Positions 1-10,347 of a DNA stretch of 64,000 bases are shown one piece after another. The stretch spans positions 1,849,014-1,913,013 of the forward strand of contig NC_090611.1 of the NCBI RefSeq assembly GCF_004359215.1. Direction: 5' to 3'. The stretch is from Bremia lactucae. Lineage: Eukaryota > Oomycota > Peronosporomycetes > Peronosporales > Peronosporaceae. The stretch's first letter is position 1; every line of letters starts with the position of its first letter. The notes under the pieces are model-generated. The model saw only the letters and a program-made list of their open reading frames with translations. It was not told the origin of the DNA and did no database searches. The position numbers were made by a program, and so were the translations under genes.

Positions 1-400
1 CCTGCTGGCTAGAAAAGCAGTATTCCGTTTCGTACAGGATTCCATCGTTGATGCCATGGACCGACAGAAACGGATCTCTAACAAAAATGGAAGAATAAAC
101 ATTCTTTCATTTATTGTTACTGATATTTGCCTAGTATCTACGGTAAACCTACCAAAGCATGTAGTGAGGAATGTAGGCAGTAATAAATTACTGCCCACGT
201 ATATCGGCCCGTTTCGTGTACTGCATCGCCAAGGCAATGCTCACACGATCGAGCTGTCTAGTAGGATGCGTACGCATTTTACGTTTTATATCGAGCGTGT
301 CCGTCCCATACCATCAGTACGAGGCTTCTTCCGGTTCCGAATCACACCGAAAAGGTCTAAGACGTCTGCCAAAGCCGGATAGTCTCGAGTCAAAAGCGTG
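1..400 (+). pseudogene. E1 integrase C-terminal (GPY/F) fragment
   Basis: The window opens inside a plus-strand Ty3/Gypsy copy. The frame at 56-382 reads DRQKR, then the GPY/F-type module (KLLPTYIGPFRVLHRQGNA) and a degenerate TFYIERVRP end, which matches the integrase C-terminal domain of the other copies here. This domain helps integrase bind DNA and choose its target. The copy is truncated on the left by the window edge. Wording of the module is closest to E11, so I place it in family C. Confidence 0.8.
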
Positions 401-667
401 ATAGTCTCAGGGCAGAGTTATTTTTTCACGAACCAGACGAATCACTACATCCTCCACGGATAAGAGCTTTTGACGAGCTGTCACCAGCTCGTTTTGAAGG
501 TGCTCATTCTTTGCCAGTTGACCAACCGCAACTTCCGCCTAGTTTTGCAACTGGTCACAAGAAACGCCGTCGACCATCACCGCTAGCCGTGACGACGGGA
601 TCGCTCGTGATCAACGTCCTCCCGTAAATAACGCAGGAAGTGACCCAAGTCACGGTGTTGACTTGCG
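401..667 (+). pseudogene. E1 integrase-chromodomain linker
   Basis: This interval aligns by eye with the linker of E11 (about 52860-53180, plus strand) and, inverted, with that of E6 (22780-22900). Shared landmarks are the GACGAGCTG-CACCAGCTCGT pair and the stretch around CAAGTCACGG. The frame is broken by stops. Confidence 0.6.
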
Positions 668-865
668 TAACGTCCATCATCAGTTGGGCACGAGATTCCT
701 AGCTATCGTGCGAGAGTGGATACCCTCGCCATCGAACTAGGCAACTCGTTCAAACCTCCTTCACCTTACGGTGGTTCAGGAAGCGTTCAACAAGAAAGCG
801 CTTTTCACCATTCGGGTCCATCAATGGATTTAAAGGGGGAGGAAAACTCGGTTTGTCTCATTCGC
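668..865 (-). other. Inverted chromodomain segment of E1
   Basis: This roughly 200-bp block reads in the opposite direction to both flanks. On the minus strand it encodes a degraded chromodomain (EKRFLVERF, then SCLVRWRGYP) of the kind that follows the integrase linker in copies E2, E6, E11 and E12. The flanks at 430-667 and from about 866 run in plus-element order, so only the chromodomain block has flipped. Confidence 0.65.
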
Positions 866-1799
866 CGAACCGGTCTCTTTCGACAGGACGACGAGACCCC
901 TCCTCATCAACAGAGGGTCCATCAGAATACAAGCCCTGCCCGCGCTCGTAGAATGGTTGGAGGTTCTTAATCCTTTCGCGCATCTCACAAAAGATGAGCG
1001 TCCTGCAATAAGGGTCTTTGAAGGAGTATGCCTTCTTAAGGAGCATTAGCCCCTTAACGAGAGGCAAGGTGACCCTGCCTCTTTAGACCAACGGTGCAGC
1101 TTGTAGCGTGCACCGACTATGGTCCGGTTTTCGAACTGGTCTTCGGAAAGCATCTGGCTTGTCAAGCCAGGCCTCGCGGCCTATGCTTTGCACATTCTGT
1201 ACAAATGCTTCGTAAACTTGAAATGAAGGAGTGACATCCTTTGCGTGAACCACCGATGCCGTAAGCAGGTATCGATGAAGAATTCCGTCTCGTCCTTTTA
1301 GGCTTGTGAAGCCTGGATGAGTCAAATAACGGAATCTGGTATCGTTCGTATGTCATCACAAGATTACTCCGCACCAAAAGGGTCAGACGAGGTGTCAAAT
1401 AACTTCGTCATTACTCCTTGGTTGTCACATTAGAATCCGTAGATTAGACGGACGTGGCCTCGGTTGATTCGGAGGCCTTAACGTGTGCCACCGTGTCAGC
1501 CGATGACGCCGACTCGACCCAGTCACCTGCAATGGGAGTAGCAGGTGACTTATATACCAGTCACCTCTAATTACAATAGGTAGTTATTCATTCCGCCCAC
1601 CTAGATCTACTGAAACATTTGCATCGCTAACTGCTGCACTGAGGCGTGCAGCTGATTTTGCGGCCTCACAGGCGAGGCGCACGGTTTTCAAAGCCGTGCG
1701 CAATTCAAAGTTGGAAACATAACCAACAAGTGCTAATTTACAAAGAGAGACATTATTGTACTCTCTGTCACTTTACATCAGTCACTCAAGCGACTGTTA
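866..1799 (-). pseudogene. E1 antisense-ORF relic (between pol and 3' LTR)
   Basis: In this plus-strand element the minus strand carries broken pieces of the conserved antisense frame described for E2 and E6. They include an Ala-rich start (around 1600-1680), a FVQNV then GREAWL piece at about 1170-1220, and a GARYKLHRWSKEAG piece near 1090-1120. Several frameshifts and stops interrupt it. Function is unknown. Sense-strand frames in the interval show nothing recognisable. Confidence 0.5.
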
Positions 1800-1813
1800 T
1801 TAAGGAGGGTTGA
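1800..1813 (+). other. E1 polypurine tract
   Basis: A purine-rich run (TTAAGGAGGGTTGATG region) lies at the end of the internal part of the plus-strand element E1, in the position of a second-strand priming site. The LTR that follows (1820-2313) has the opposite orientation and belongs to E2, so E1 has lost its own 3' LTR. Confidence 0.5.
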
Positions 1814-1819
1814 TGTAAC

Positions 1820-2313
1820 TGTAACGGGGCACTACTAACTTGTACTGCTTCTGTACAAGTCCACTTCGCACTGCCTCAGTGCGAGTGGTGGCTCACGTCA
1901 CTTCGCGCACACTACAACTTGCAGAGGAAGACTCTCTTAAAAACACGTGCTTTAAAGAGAACTAAAAATAAACTGAATTTAATATGATTAAGTTCTTCTG
2001 TTTCTATCTATTTTCTACTATTTGAATTAAATAGTTATACAAAACATGTAATAAAGTCTTATCTGTCTCTATCTTTGCGCGCTTCCAGTGCTGACTGGAC
2101 CGCGGAGCAAGTATATGTAAGGTCGATATCTATCACTGAATAAGTTTTTTGAAAGTTACAATGTAAACTAATATTCGTAAAATAGTATCTACCTTTTAGA
2201 TAATATAACTATCTTTCTTAACGCAGTTAATAAAAAACAGTAGAGGTAGGCCGTTTCTTAAATTTATTAACAACCTTTGAGTGGTAAATTAATGTACGAT
2301 ACACCCCGTTACA
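1820..2313 (-). repeat. LTR family A, 3' LTR of E2
   Basis: A 494-bp LTR bounded by TGTAACGGGG and its complement CCCCGTTACA. It aligns with the truncated LTR at 12990-13309 and, in the other orientation, with the solo LTR at 39971-40410. It is placed as the 3' LTR of a minus-strand element because a polypurine tract abuts its right edge. Confidence 0.85.
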
Positions 2314-2329
2314 TCACCCTCCCCTTAAA
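2314..2329 (-). other. E2 polypurine tract
   Basis: On the minus strand this reads TTAAGGGGAGGGTGA immediately before the LTR's TGTAACGGGG start, which is the expected position of the plus-strand primer of an LTR retrotransposon. The same arrangement occurs at 13310, 21423, 41047 and 55009. Confidence 0.75.
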
Positions 2330-2344
2330 CGACTATCACTTTGA

Positions 2345-3350
2345 TTGTCATTGAATAGACTGGTCACTATAAGACCACTTAAGCGAAAAACGATGTTGAT
2401 TGGTCAGAACCGTCATTTTCAATTCTATCGTATAGTTAACGGGTCCATGCGGTCAGCGATTAGTGCGGAACCTTCGATTGCGGTCCATGTAGCAGCGGGC
2501 GACGCATTATTGTATCTTGCGGCATACAGGGCGTCTGCCGTAATACCATCATCTCCCGCAATACTAACTGTTGCGGGTGAACGCGGCGAGTCACCACGTG
2601 AATGCGACCCCACCTTGGCGGTCGACTATGAATGCGAGTCGGACGAGATGGCCAACTCGGGAGATGGAACAGTCGCCTCAACGTCGTCAGGTGACTGAGT
2701 ATGAGCCTTCTAGGGAGCTCAATCGGAAAGTCATGCTGATAGCGTTTGCTATAGCATGTTTAGTTCTGACGATGATGATGATTCCCCATTACCAGCACCG
2801 TCTCCCATGCCGTCACCCGCATTCATCCCTGTGAGTGTGGCGTAAGCCATCGTGATAAAGTTCTTGTGGTACCCCTGCTTCAGTGGGTCCTACTCAGGGG
2901 AGTGCAGACACTAAAATGTCTTGTCTCGCCACTGAGAAGAAGCCGTGGCTTTTGCCCGAACGGCTTATCAGTAGCTTGTCGGGAGAGACTACACCTCACT
3001 CTAAATAAGCCTTATTTATTGCGACAAAGCTACATATTCTTGATCCCAACGCAAAAGGTTTTCGCGCTAAGGAGGATTTTAAGCATCGATGGTATAATGG
3101 CAACAACAAGCGAGATAACAGCTCGTTGATGCAAGCTTGGAACGCGTTCACTCGCAATGTCAAAGATAATAGACGCGAAGCCTGGCTTCAAAACCTTAAC
3201 GCGATTCGCTTTAAGTTTGAGAAACGACCTTTAACCGGTGCAAGATTTAAACGTCATCGGTTGTCTCGTGAGGCAGGACTTCCATACCCTACGTGGGGTG
3301 ATCCTTGTCCGTCGTGTTGTTCGACAATATTAAACTGTGAAAGGGGATGA
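2345..3350 (+). pseudogene. E2 antisense ORF between chromodomain and 3' LTR
   Basis: Read opposite to pol, the interval gives consecutive pieces of one protein layout. First is an Ala-rich start (about 2440-2540). Next comes an acidic Ser/Asp run SSDDDDDS followed by PAPSPMPSP (2760-2830), then a LPERLISSLSGE piece (2960-2990) and ATKLHILDPNAKGFRA (3020-3080). The open 3126-3350 frame holds QAWNAFTRNV, GARFKRHRLSREAGLP and a Cys-rich end (CPSCC). Equivalent pieces occur in E1, E5, E6, E12 and E13. The frame is broken by several frameshifts. I do not recognise the protein. Confidence 0.55.
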
Positions 3351-3388
3351 TTATTCCCTTTCTTCGCCCTTGGGAAGGGCTCGCATCT

Positions 3389-3712
3389 CTATCGAGATAC
3401 GCGATGCGATTGGCGTTTTGCAATCGATTTGCATGCGCCAGGGGCGCGTGTTCTCCGATGGACTTTCTGATCCATCGAATGGGTCTCGTCATACTGATGG
3501 ACGAGGCCTTCAACGTCAACAACCAGCTGGGACCGAAGCTCCCAGCTGTTATGCGAAGGTGGATGACCGCGCCAGCGAACAAGATAACTCGTTCGCTGCC
3601 CCTTCACATCGCGGTTGTTTACGATACGATCCACAATAAAACATTGCCCACCGTGAAAATCCACAATTGGTCGTGCAAGAGGAGGGAAAACTAGATCCGA
3701 CCTATGTGTCAT
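3389..3712 (-). pseudogene. E2 chromodomain
   Basis: The frame encodes a C-terminal chromodomain: FIVDRIVNNRDVKG, then TSYLVRWRGHPPSHNSWE and LVHQYDETH, with the conserved aromatic and W residues visible. In chromoviruses such a domain, fused behind integrase, steers insertion toward modified histones. It is separated from the integrase core by a long linker with frame breaks, so it is a remnant. Confidence 0.8.
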
Positions 3713-3757
3713 ATCTAGAGTCGACCACTACCTCCATGTATTGGAGAAGAGTCTTGC

Positions 3758-4250
3758 TCACGAGTGCAGTAAGTGCCGCTCGTTAAAAAAGAAGAAGCAG
3801 AACTCACCGTGTCGAACTGTCGGAAGACCGTTCATAAAGAGCGTACCTAATGTTGGGGTACGAGCAAAAGTATGACGCGTTTCGTGACGAGCTGTCATCA
3901 GCTCGTTGCAATTTCGAGGAACTATGGGTTTGGCATGAGAATCTCCATACTCAACATGAGAGTCTGGCTCGTGATCACAAGAACCTTTTGGGGATACTTG
4001 AAAGGGGTGGTCTGACCCGTCCGCGGAAGAAACCGCAATACAGATGGTACGGGCGGAGCCGACCAACGTCAAACGTAGGATGCGTTCGCATCCTTCGTAA
4101 AAGTTCTATTGTGTACGCATTGCTTCTGCGATGCAGTACACGGAACTGCCAAAAGAACTTGGATAGTAGTTTATTACTACCCACATCAGTGACTACATGC
4201 TGCTGCGTTGGCAATGGAATCCTGTACGAAACAGACTACTGATTCTCGAG
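3758..4250 (-). pseudogene. E2 integrase C-terminal module and linker
   Basis: Two overlapping minus frames (3975-4214 and 3758-4072) carry the GPY/F module (KLLSKFFWQFRVLHRRSNA; the GPF core is mutated), then RMRTHPTFDVGRLRPY and the start of the hydrophilic linker to the chromodomain. At least one frameshift separates the two. Confidence 0.75.
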
Positions 4251-4541
4251 CCAGCAAAAAATTCCTCTGCTTACTCACTTGTTTTGTCTTTTTCAGTGCG
4301 CTTTGTGCGCACTGCCATGAGATCTTTCTTTTCTACAGCGAGGATTCATCGCTGGTACTATTTATTTTGTTAGGAACAATAGTGTCATCACTATTGCTGA
4401 GCTTCTCACTTTCGATGTGAATTGCTTCGACATCGACATCATTCGCATCGTCGGTAATTTCGACGCGTGATAAGCATGATCTAGAACTGGTTTTGCTCGT
4501 GCGAGTCCACAACCCCTTGAACTAGCGGATCTCTCTATTGG

Positions 4542-5056
4542 CTAGGTATGCGTTGTCGACACATGCACCGAATGGTTGATGCCGAATTCGACCATAGGTA
4601 AAAACTCGCTCCAATTCGGAGACGATTGGACGTAACCTCGAAGTATCTCTTCGAGGACGCGATTTACGCGTTCCGTCTGACCATGTGTCTCTGGATGATC
4701 AGAAGTTGACATAGTCAGCCGTGTTACGAGAGATCGGAACACGGATTTCCAAAACTCCGTAAACCGTGGATCTCTATCCGAGACCAGTTCACGGGGTAAC
4801 CCGTGAACGAGTACAGCCCGGAGCCGTGATCGACTCTGGTACTGCAGCAAGATGTACTATCTTGCTTAAGCTGTCTACAAAAACAAGGATTCCATTATTT
4901 TTGTGATCGTCTTCGGGAAATCCGAAGACGAAGTCCATAGATACGGACTGCCAACATTCTGCCGAAAGTGGTAGAGGTTGTAGAGGTGCACGGTATGGTG
5001 GGCTAGGTTTCACCTGTTGACACACCTCGCAAGCACGAATGTACTTGCGCACGAAC
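4542..5056 (-). pseudogene. E2 integrase catalytic core
   Basis: Two minus frames cover the retroviral-type DDE core. The first (4789-5052) has CEVCQQVKP of the zinc region, then SMDFVFGFPEDD with the first catalytic Asp. The second (4542-4850) has VSDRDPRF with the second Asp and the HPETHGQTERVNR block with the Glu. A frameshift lies between them near 4800-4850. Integrase would insert the element cDNA. Confidence 0.85.
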
Positions 5057-5491
5057 TCATACTGGCGGGCAGTAAAAGTCGCGACTTACTGTGAAATAAG
5101 TTTTCTCACGTCCACGATACCCACTTGGTGGTGCGTCGTGACACTTATACATGATACGCAACCGCAAATCATTTTGAGTTGGGACGACGACACGTGGAGT
5201 GTCGCCGGCAACGGCTGTGTAGTACAGTAAGCCGTTGCGTGTTGTATATCGATCTGATGACGATCGATTTAAAGCCGGTAAATCTTTCAAGGAATGATTG
5301 GATAGATTTATCAGATGATCCAATAAACGCAGAAGGGCTTTATCTTCTGTGTAGGCTTTCTTTGATGTCATCAAATAAAGTTGACAACGGAACACTTGTA
5401 ATGAGTGTTGCAACATTGGGATTATCTTTACTTTTGGAGTGCGCGGCCGGCTCGAAATCGGGTCGGCGTGATAACGCATCAGTGACGCCAT
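5057..5491 (-). pseudogene. E2 RNase H-integrase junction and zinc region
   Basis: This 144-residue frame covers the connection after RNase H and the N-terminal HHCC region of integrase (MYKCHDAPPSGYRGREKT). The histidines of the HHCC motif are partly kept and the paired cysteines follow in the next frame. Matches occur in E5, E6 and E13. Confidence 0.7.
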
Positions 5492-5868
5492 TAGTCGTCC
5501 TGATTTATATGCCGCGGAGAAATTATACTCCGCGAAAGAAGGATAGGCACTTTCGCCATCCTTTGTGAGAGGTGTGGGCCGTTCACGGCCGTGCGTAATG
5601 ACGCAAGGTCCGTATATACGATGAACGGTCTATCTCCGAAGAGATAGAGCCTAAATTTAGTCAATGCATATTTCATGGCAAGGAGTTCTTTGTCATGCAA
5701 TAGTTAATTGCGTTCAGCTGATTGCAGCTGAACGCGATTGGTAACAGATGACGCGCTCCGCACCGTCCGTATCGTAAGGCATTAATGCACGGCCGAATGC
5801 GAAACCGCTGGCGTCACAGACTACATGGAATGGTCTGTCTTGATCTACAATCGCCAAGATAATTGAAT
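5492..5868 (-). pseudogene. E2 RNase H domain
   Basis: The minus frame at 5491-5700 has the RNase H signatures MHDKELLAMKYALTKFRLYL and VYTDLASL. Upstream codons in another frame give a CDAS-like active-site start. RNase H removes the RNA strand of the RNA-DNA hybrid. The domain is split by frameshifts, as in E5. Confidence 0.75.
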
Positions 5869-6760
5869 GCATCAAGCTTTGCTTGATGCCCTCAAAGGAA
5901 CGCTGACAATCAGCGCTCCATAACCATTTATCGTCTCTTTTAAAGAGACGAGAGAGAGAGATGGACTGTCATCTCAACATAATTGCGTGAGTACTTGTGC
6001 AAGTACGCCGCTAGCCCCAGGAACTTTCTAAGTCCCTTGACATCAACTGGAACTGGCCATTCGGTAGTTGCCTTAATCTTTTCAGGATTAGAGCGCACGC
6101 CGTGTTTACCGACGATGCACCCAAGAAGTGGTCTTTCGCTTGCAGCGAAAATACACTTCTTGAGATGTGCATACAACTTATGCTTTCGCACAAAGTGTAA
6201 GAGCCTTTTGGACGTGGGTACGATGTACTTCAACGTCCGACTTTCCGTTCATGGATCTGCAATGAACGAAGACGTCATCAAAATTAATTCGGTGCAAAAT
6301 CTCGCATCGGTCTCAACAGATTGGTTACACATCTGCTGAATGTGACAGGGGCAATACTAAGCCCCTGTGGCATTACTAGCCATTCCCAGGGCATCCCGCT
6401 GGGAGTGCTCACTGCTGTGTACGGGATGTCCCGTTCACGCATAAGGATCTGATAAAATCCATCCATCAGATCCATAGACGAAAAGATGGTACTCTTAGAC
6501 AAACCATCTATAATTACCTCTTTTCTAGGTATCAGCGTTTGAGCCGTTACCGTTGCAGCATGCATTTTATTGGATGTGTGCACTATCCGCCACCCTTCCT
6601 GTGGCTTTTCGCACACAGAAGGACGGAGAGCTATGTGGGAAGGTTGACTCCCTCACATGGACCGCTTTTAATCGATCGATAAAGAATTTATCGATCGCAA
6701 GCACTTGTTCACGAGGCAGTGGCCACTGCTTCATGACACAGTACTTCGAGCCCGGTTTGA
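5722..6760. repeat. 1039-bp tract identical to 16789-17827
   Basis: By eye this RNase H-RT tract matches 16789-17827 at a constant offset of 11067 bp with no difference found, including shared frameshifts. Mismatches appear immediately outside at both ends (5721 and 6761), and flanking pol sequence is visibly diverged. Confidence 0.85.
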
Positions 6761-6816
6761 GCTCGATCTCATGTCGAGTGCCTTTATCCTTAGGCAACTC
6801 GCATGGAACTGCTTGA
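5869..6816 (-). pseudogene. E2 reverse transcriptase
   Basis: Three minus frames cover RT from N to C terminus: RHEIELKPGSKYCVMKQWPLP and SSPSFCVRKATG (6567-6797); SMDLMDGFYQIL, TAVSTPSGM and LVMPQGLS (6284-6616); then thumb residues LLGCIVGKHGVR and RKFLGLAAYLHKYS (5940-6233). A one-base shift puts the F-D-D of the catalytic motif out of frame at about 6275-6290, and the same lesion is present in E5. This RT would be inactive. Confidence 0.85.
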
Positions 6817-7071
6817 GGGAATACATCCCTGTATTCAATTGAATCCTTGTATAAAGAATTTGTCTTAAGTGACCCTTAGGATTAAGAAGTATAACTTTCA
6901 ATCCGAGTCTTCACATCGCGAACACTTTCGCCCATCGATGAGCTGCTAAAAACTCGTTCGTTTTCTGCAATTATTGCCGCTGACCGAATATCGGCAACGT
7001 ATTCGTCCTTTGTGACGAGTACGTAGATCTGCCTGATACTGGATTCGTCAAGTTGGCAGATGCGATAAGTG
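6817..7071 (-). pseudogene. E2 protease-RT connector
   Basis: The minus frame ending at 6882 contains IYVLVTKDEYVADIRSAA and SVRDVKTRIESYTS, which match the region between protease and RT in E5 (18000-18130), E11 and E12. The match stops at about 7072, where DNA of opposite polarity begins. Confidence 0.65.
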
Positions 7072-7318
7072 CTTGTCACATTGTCGACGAGCAAATGCAA
7101 GTCGCATTGCTCAATCAAATTTGGCAGGCTGTGGCAAAAATTGGGCGCTAGACCTTATGTTGCGCGACCCATATGTCATTGGGTTGCTAGGGGCTTTTAA
7201 AACTCGGCTAAAAAAACAGACCTCTAATTTTCCTAGGGCTGAGTTCAGAGCTCGATCGGAGCTTCTGAAACTCAAGCATGACAGCGTGATGTTCGCGCTT
7301 ATGCCCAGCACGCATTAA
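7072..7318 (+). pseudogene. Gag fragment, inverted relative to E2
   Basis: Reading plus, this is the reverse complement of the E5 gag region at about 19600-19850: AGCGKNWALDLMLRDPYVIG, then FRARSELLKLKHD. It is a family A capsid-type gag fragment of about 247 bp lying head-on against the minus-strand E2 pol. Confidence 0.65.
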
Positions 7319-9097
7319 ATGTGTGGAGTGGATCAGCGATCATTAACGATCCTTCGAATCGATTCTCTTCTTAAGTTCCAAAATTCCGAGACGTGGTGTG
7401 TCACAATTAACCGTCCGCATAGAAGTGTGCATCATTACATTGACTTGGTTACTGGAATCAGATATTTTACTGGCGTTCACCAAACGAGCAGTGTGACGTC
7501 ATTGATGAATTCTTCTGTGTTAAGCACGAGGCTGGAATGATTCGACACCAACATGTTATGTCATAAACAAAACGGTAAATGCTTTGTACATGCTTACAGT
7601 AAGCTTAATGATGCTACTATACCGGCACAGACACCAATTCCTAGAATGGCTGCTTCTCCTAAAGTTTTGGTGAGGGAACGGTTCGCTTCACTTAGTCAAT
7701 TATTACTATCAGCTGCTCATGCAAGCTACTGACATCCGCTTACAGCGGTAAGCAGCCTTAGTGGGATGCTGTAGGATTGGCTAGTTACGCTTTAGGGCTT
7801 TTTAATGCTATTTTGAACATCTAGTGACACAATTATTGCGTCATCATCTAGAAGATTCACATACTTATTTGCTGTTTAATTCATAGCTAGACGGAAAAGT
7901 GGCGGTCTGATGTGGAAACCCATTCTGCGAAGTGTGTAAGTGCCTTCGAACAAATAAGCTGTATGACAACGTATCTAAATACGTCTTCAATGCAAAAGAT
8001 TTTTTCTTCTTAGGGTTAGTCTTTGGAAAAGCAGGCCTGGGAGCAGAACCTGCTACAATTAAATCCGTTGTTAATTGGCCGGTTCCTAAGAACCAAAAGA
8101 CCTGAGTGAGTAGCAGAGTTTAGCCAACTATATGCACAAATGTAGCAAAAAATTACGCGGATATGGCTCGGCCATTATCAAATCTACGTTAAGAAATCAA
8201 AATGATGCTGGAATAGCACATAGAATGACGTTTTGAATACAGTAAGGGATAGCCTCGCCCATGCCCCGATTTTGGCTCTGCCAATCCTGATCGGTCTTTC
8301 AAGCTTGTCTGTGACGACACTGAGCATACTTCGTGGCGAGAAGATGCTTACTATGAAGTATGTTCTTGTCAAATTCAGGGTACATCTGCAAGTCTCTTAG
8401 CTTTTTGTAGTCTATTCAGATCATGAGCCTTTAGGTTCTGCGACTAAGTCGCCTCATCTCTCGCAGAGAATGGCTCGATTGATTTTCATTTGCTGAATAA
8501 AACTTTTTAGGTGAAAAAAAAAGCCTGAAAAAAAATGCTTTGGTTGATGCATTATCATGCAGGCGAGATTAGGATCTGGCTCATTTCACACGTGTAACGT
8601 CACCACTCCATTACTTGATTCAATTGGCACATGCCAATGATGAACAGTGTGTGGCTTTGCTACAAGCTATCGGAAGCAATGAGTATAACATTTGGACGGT
8701 AAATGTCGAGATGACTACGTGCGGGGTTGCATCGATACTCAATCGAAAATGGCCTTTTTGTGCTATTGCACCGCCAACGCTTTGACGGAAGCACCTATGC
8801 GTTGTTGAATTTTAAGATAAGGATGTACCAATGTTCTGGGAACGGATTTTGGAGTCCGGCAGGATTCGTATTTACGCGAAAGCGTGTTGGGTGGGGACTC
8901 CTTATTTTTGCTTAGGTACGGAGTACGTCTATCAAAGTCCTAATACTTTCCGTCTTTAAAAGGTAGCGAGGAATCGAAGATCCACGTTTAGTTGTCATAC
9001 GAAAAAATATATGCCAAAACAACCGTGGATTTAGCTGTTGAGTATCAAACCTCTAAGAAGAAATGCAGAACTCGATTTCAACCGTCTGATGGGGGTT
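7319..9097 (+). pseudogene. Old decayed Ty3/Gypsy pol relic (E3)
   Basis: Frames are heavily broken but pol can be followed in order on the plus strand. RT fingers appear near 7570-7650 (VHAYSKLNDATIPAQTPIP), a TAVSSLSGML piece near 7760-7790, and RT thumb at 7990-8180 (GKAGLGAEPATIKSVVNWPVP, then NYADMARPLSN). RNase H follows at about 8220-8340 (APILALPNPDRSFKLVCD) with an ALVDALSCRRD end near 8540. No gag or intact integrase is seen. It is the most decayed copy in the window. Confidence 0.65.
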
Positions 9098-9720
9098 ATA
9101 AGGTACACGTTATCACACCCATTAGACTGTGGGTTGCTAAACCGTAAGGACGCCACAATTTACACTATGCGTAAGATACCCTTTTCTTCATTAATTTAGG
9201 TATTTTCGTTAAATTTCTTTTATTAATAGATAGTTTACGTGGCAGCCGCCAGGTAAAATAAAGTGGTGCTAAGGCGAATCGACAACTCGTCGACAGCTCG
9301 AATAATATACTTGATTGCATATAAAATCGATCGCGAGAATTTGCAGTGCCTTTCTTTACTATTCTAGTATCTTGCCCGAGTGCTGTAAGGAGGTGGACTT
9401 AAGATCCGCTAGAAATTAACTATCTGCGTATGTTCAAACCACAGAATCTGTTTTTAGATATGTTGGCAGAATTATACAATTCAGAAACATAAACTAAGCT
9501 TGGTTCCCTTGCGATTTCATTAGTAAGAGTACAAAACCTTCCAAAGGTACATACTCATGGGCCTTAGTACCACTTGAATCTACGAACCATTGAGTTCGTA
9601 AAACATAACTCTTTAAGCTCTACGAGCTTGTGAAACTCTTCGATCTGTTGCCTTTATTAATTCTGTAGATGTACAAGTCTTCCTCTTACTTAAAGAGTGA
9701 GGTAATTAAGCTTTTTTTAA
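9098..9720 (+). repeat. Divergent B-like LTR ending the E3 relic
   Basis: A GATGGGGG purine run at about 9090-9097 precedes it. Sequence then follows LTR B in order but with much divergence: TACCCTTTTCTTCATTAAT, GGCAGCCGCCAGG, CCACTTGAATCTACGAACC and a GAGTGAGG end. I read it as the 3' LTR of an old relative of family B. Confidence 0.5.
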
Positions 9721-10347
9721 CATACTATCTGCAAGGTTTAATATTTCATTATTGAATTTTGTTCCACTGATTTTTCCATAATCTGTACAATATAAGATAT
9801 CATTGAAAGTGACCACCGATCCGCTCTTCAATCAATAAGTATCCATATTTGAATTAAGTAAGAATCTAGGTGATATAGGTGCAACTAGCAAGCTTTTTTT
9901 ATAGTGCGAACGGTAAAGCTGTCTAAGTCTTTCAACAAAAATCCGGCATAAATTAGTTAAAGGTGCCTTGTGTACGGAATAGTTTAGTAAAAGATAGTGC
10001 AGAGGTCTGTTCAAATGCTGTCTAAAATGAAAAGAAGGAGTGACGCGAACCAGATATGCCATGAAAGGATGGTGAAATGCATTTGAAAAGAATGCAGACC
10101 GATGATTCTGGAGCCGGGTGATTTGAAAACATACTTGAAACTTGAAAGTAAAATGATGCAAGAAGTCAATTGCTGACAATAAGATGTCAAACCGAGCGTT
10201 ATAGCGCTTACCGCAGTATGTCAACTGTTCAGAGCGATAAATTCTATCCATTAATAGACAAAGAATCGACTTAAAAAGTCTGAGACATGTAACTTTCCCG
10301 GTGGTGCCACTTAAAACAATTCCAAAGATAAATGAAGTAAGTACGCG
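9721..10347. other. Unassigned AT-rich stretch between two LTRs
   Basis: Lies between the old B-like LTR and LTR B of E4. Apart from one open minus frame (listed separately) I see no domain, repeat or RNA gene. Confidence 0.4.

Larger units (their letters stand above)
1820..7071 (-). mobile_element. Ty3/Gypsy chromodomain retrotransposon copy E2 (family A)
   Basis: A minus-strand copy that keeps its 3' LTR, chromodomain, integrase, RNase H and reverse transcriptase but has no protease or gag. At about 7072 it breaks off against a gag fragment of opposite orientation. The gene order RT-RNase H-integrase-chromodomain identifies the Ty3/Gypsy (chromovirus-type) superfamily. All domains carry frameshifts, so the copy cannot be autonomous. 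Confidence 0.85.

Noticed and set aside
4208..4420. Small protein with a hydrophobic start (MAMESCTK, then LCLLTCFVFFSALC), possible secreted effector
   Set aside because: It is antisense to the E2 integrase connector, and no conserved cleavage or RXLR-type motif follows.
5983..6339. 118-residue plus frame identical to one at 17050-17406
   Set aside because: Identity follows from the 1039-bp identical DNA tract; it is the mirror of RT and has no protein features of its own.
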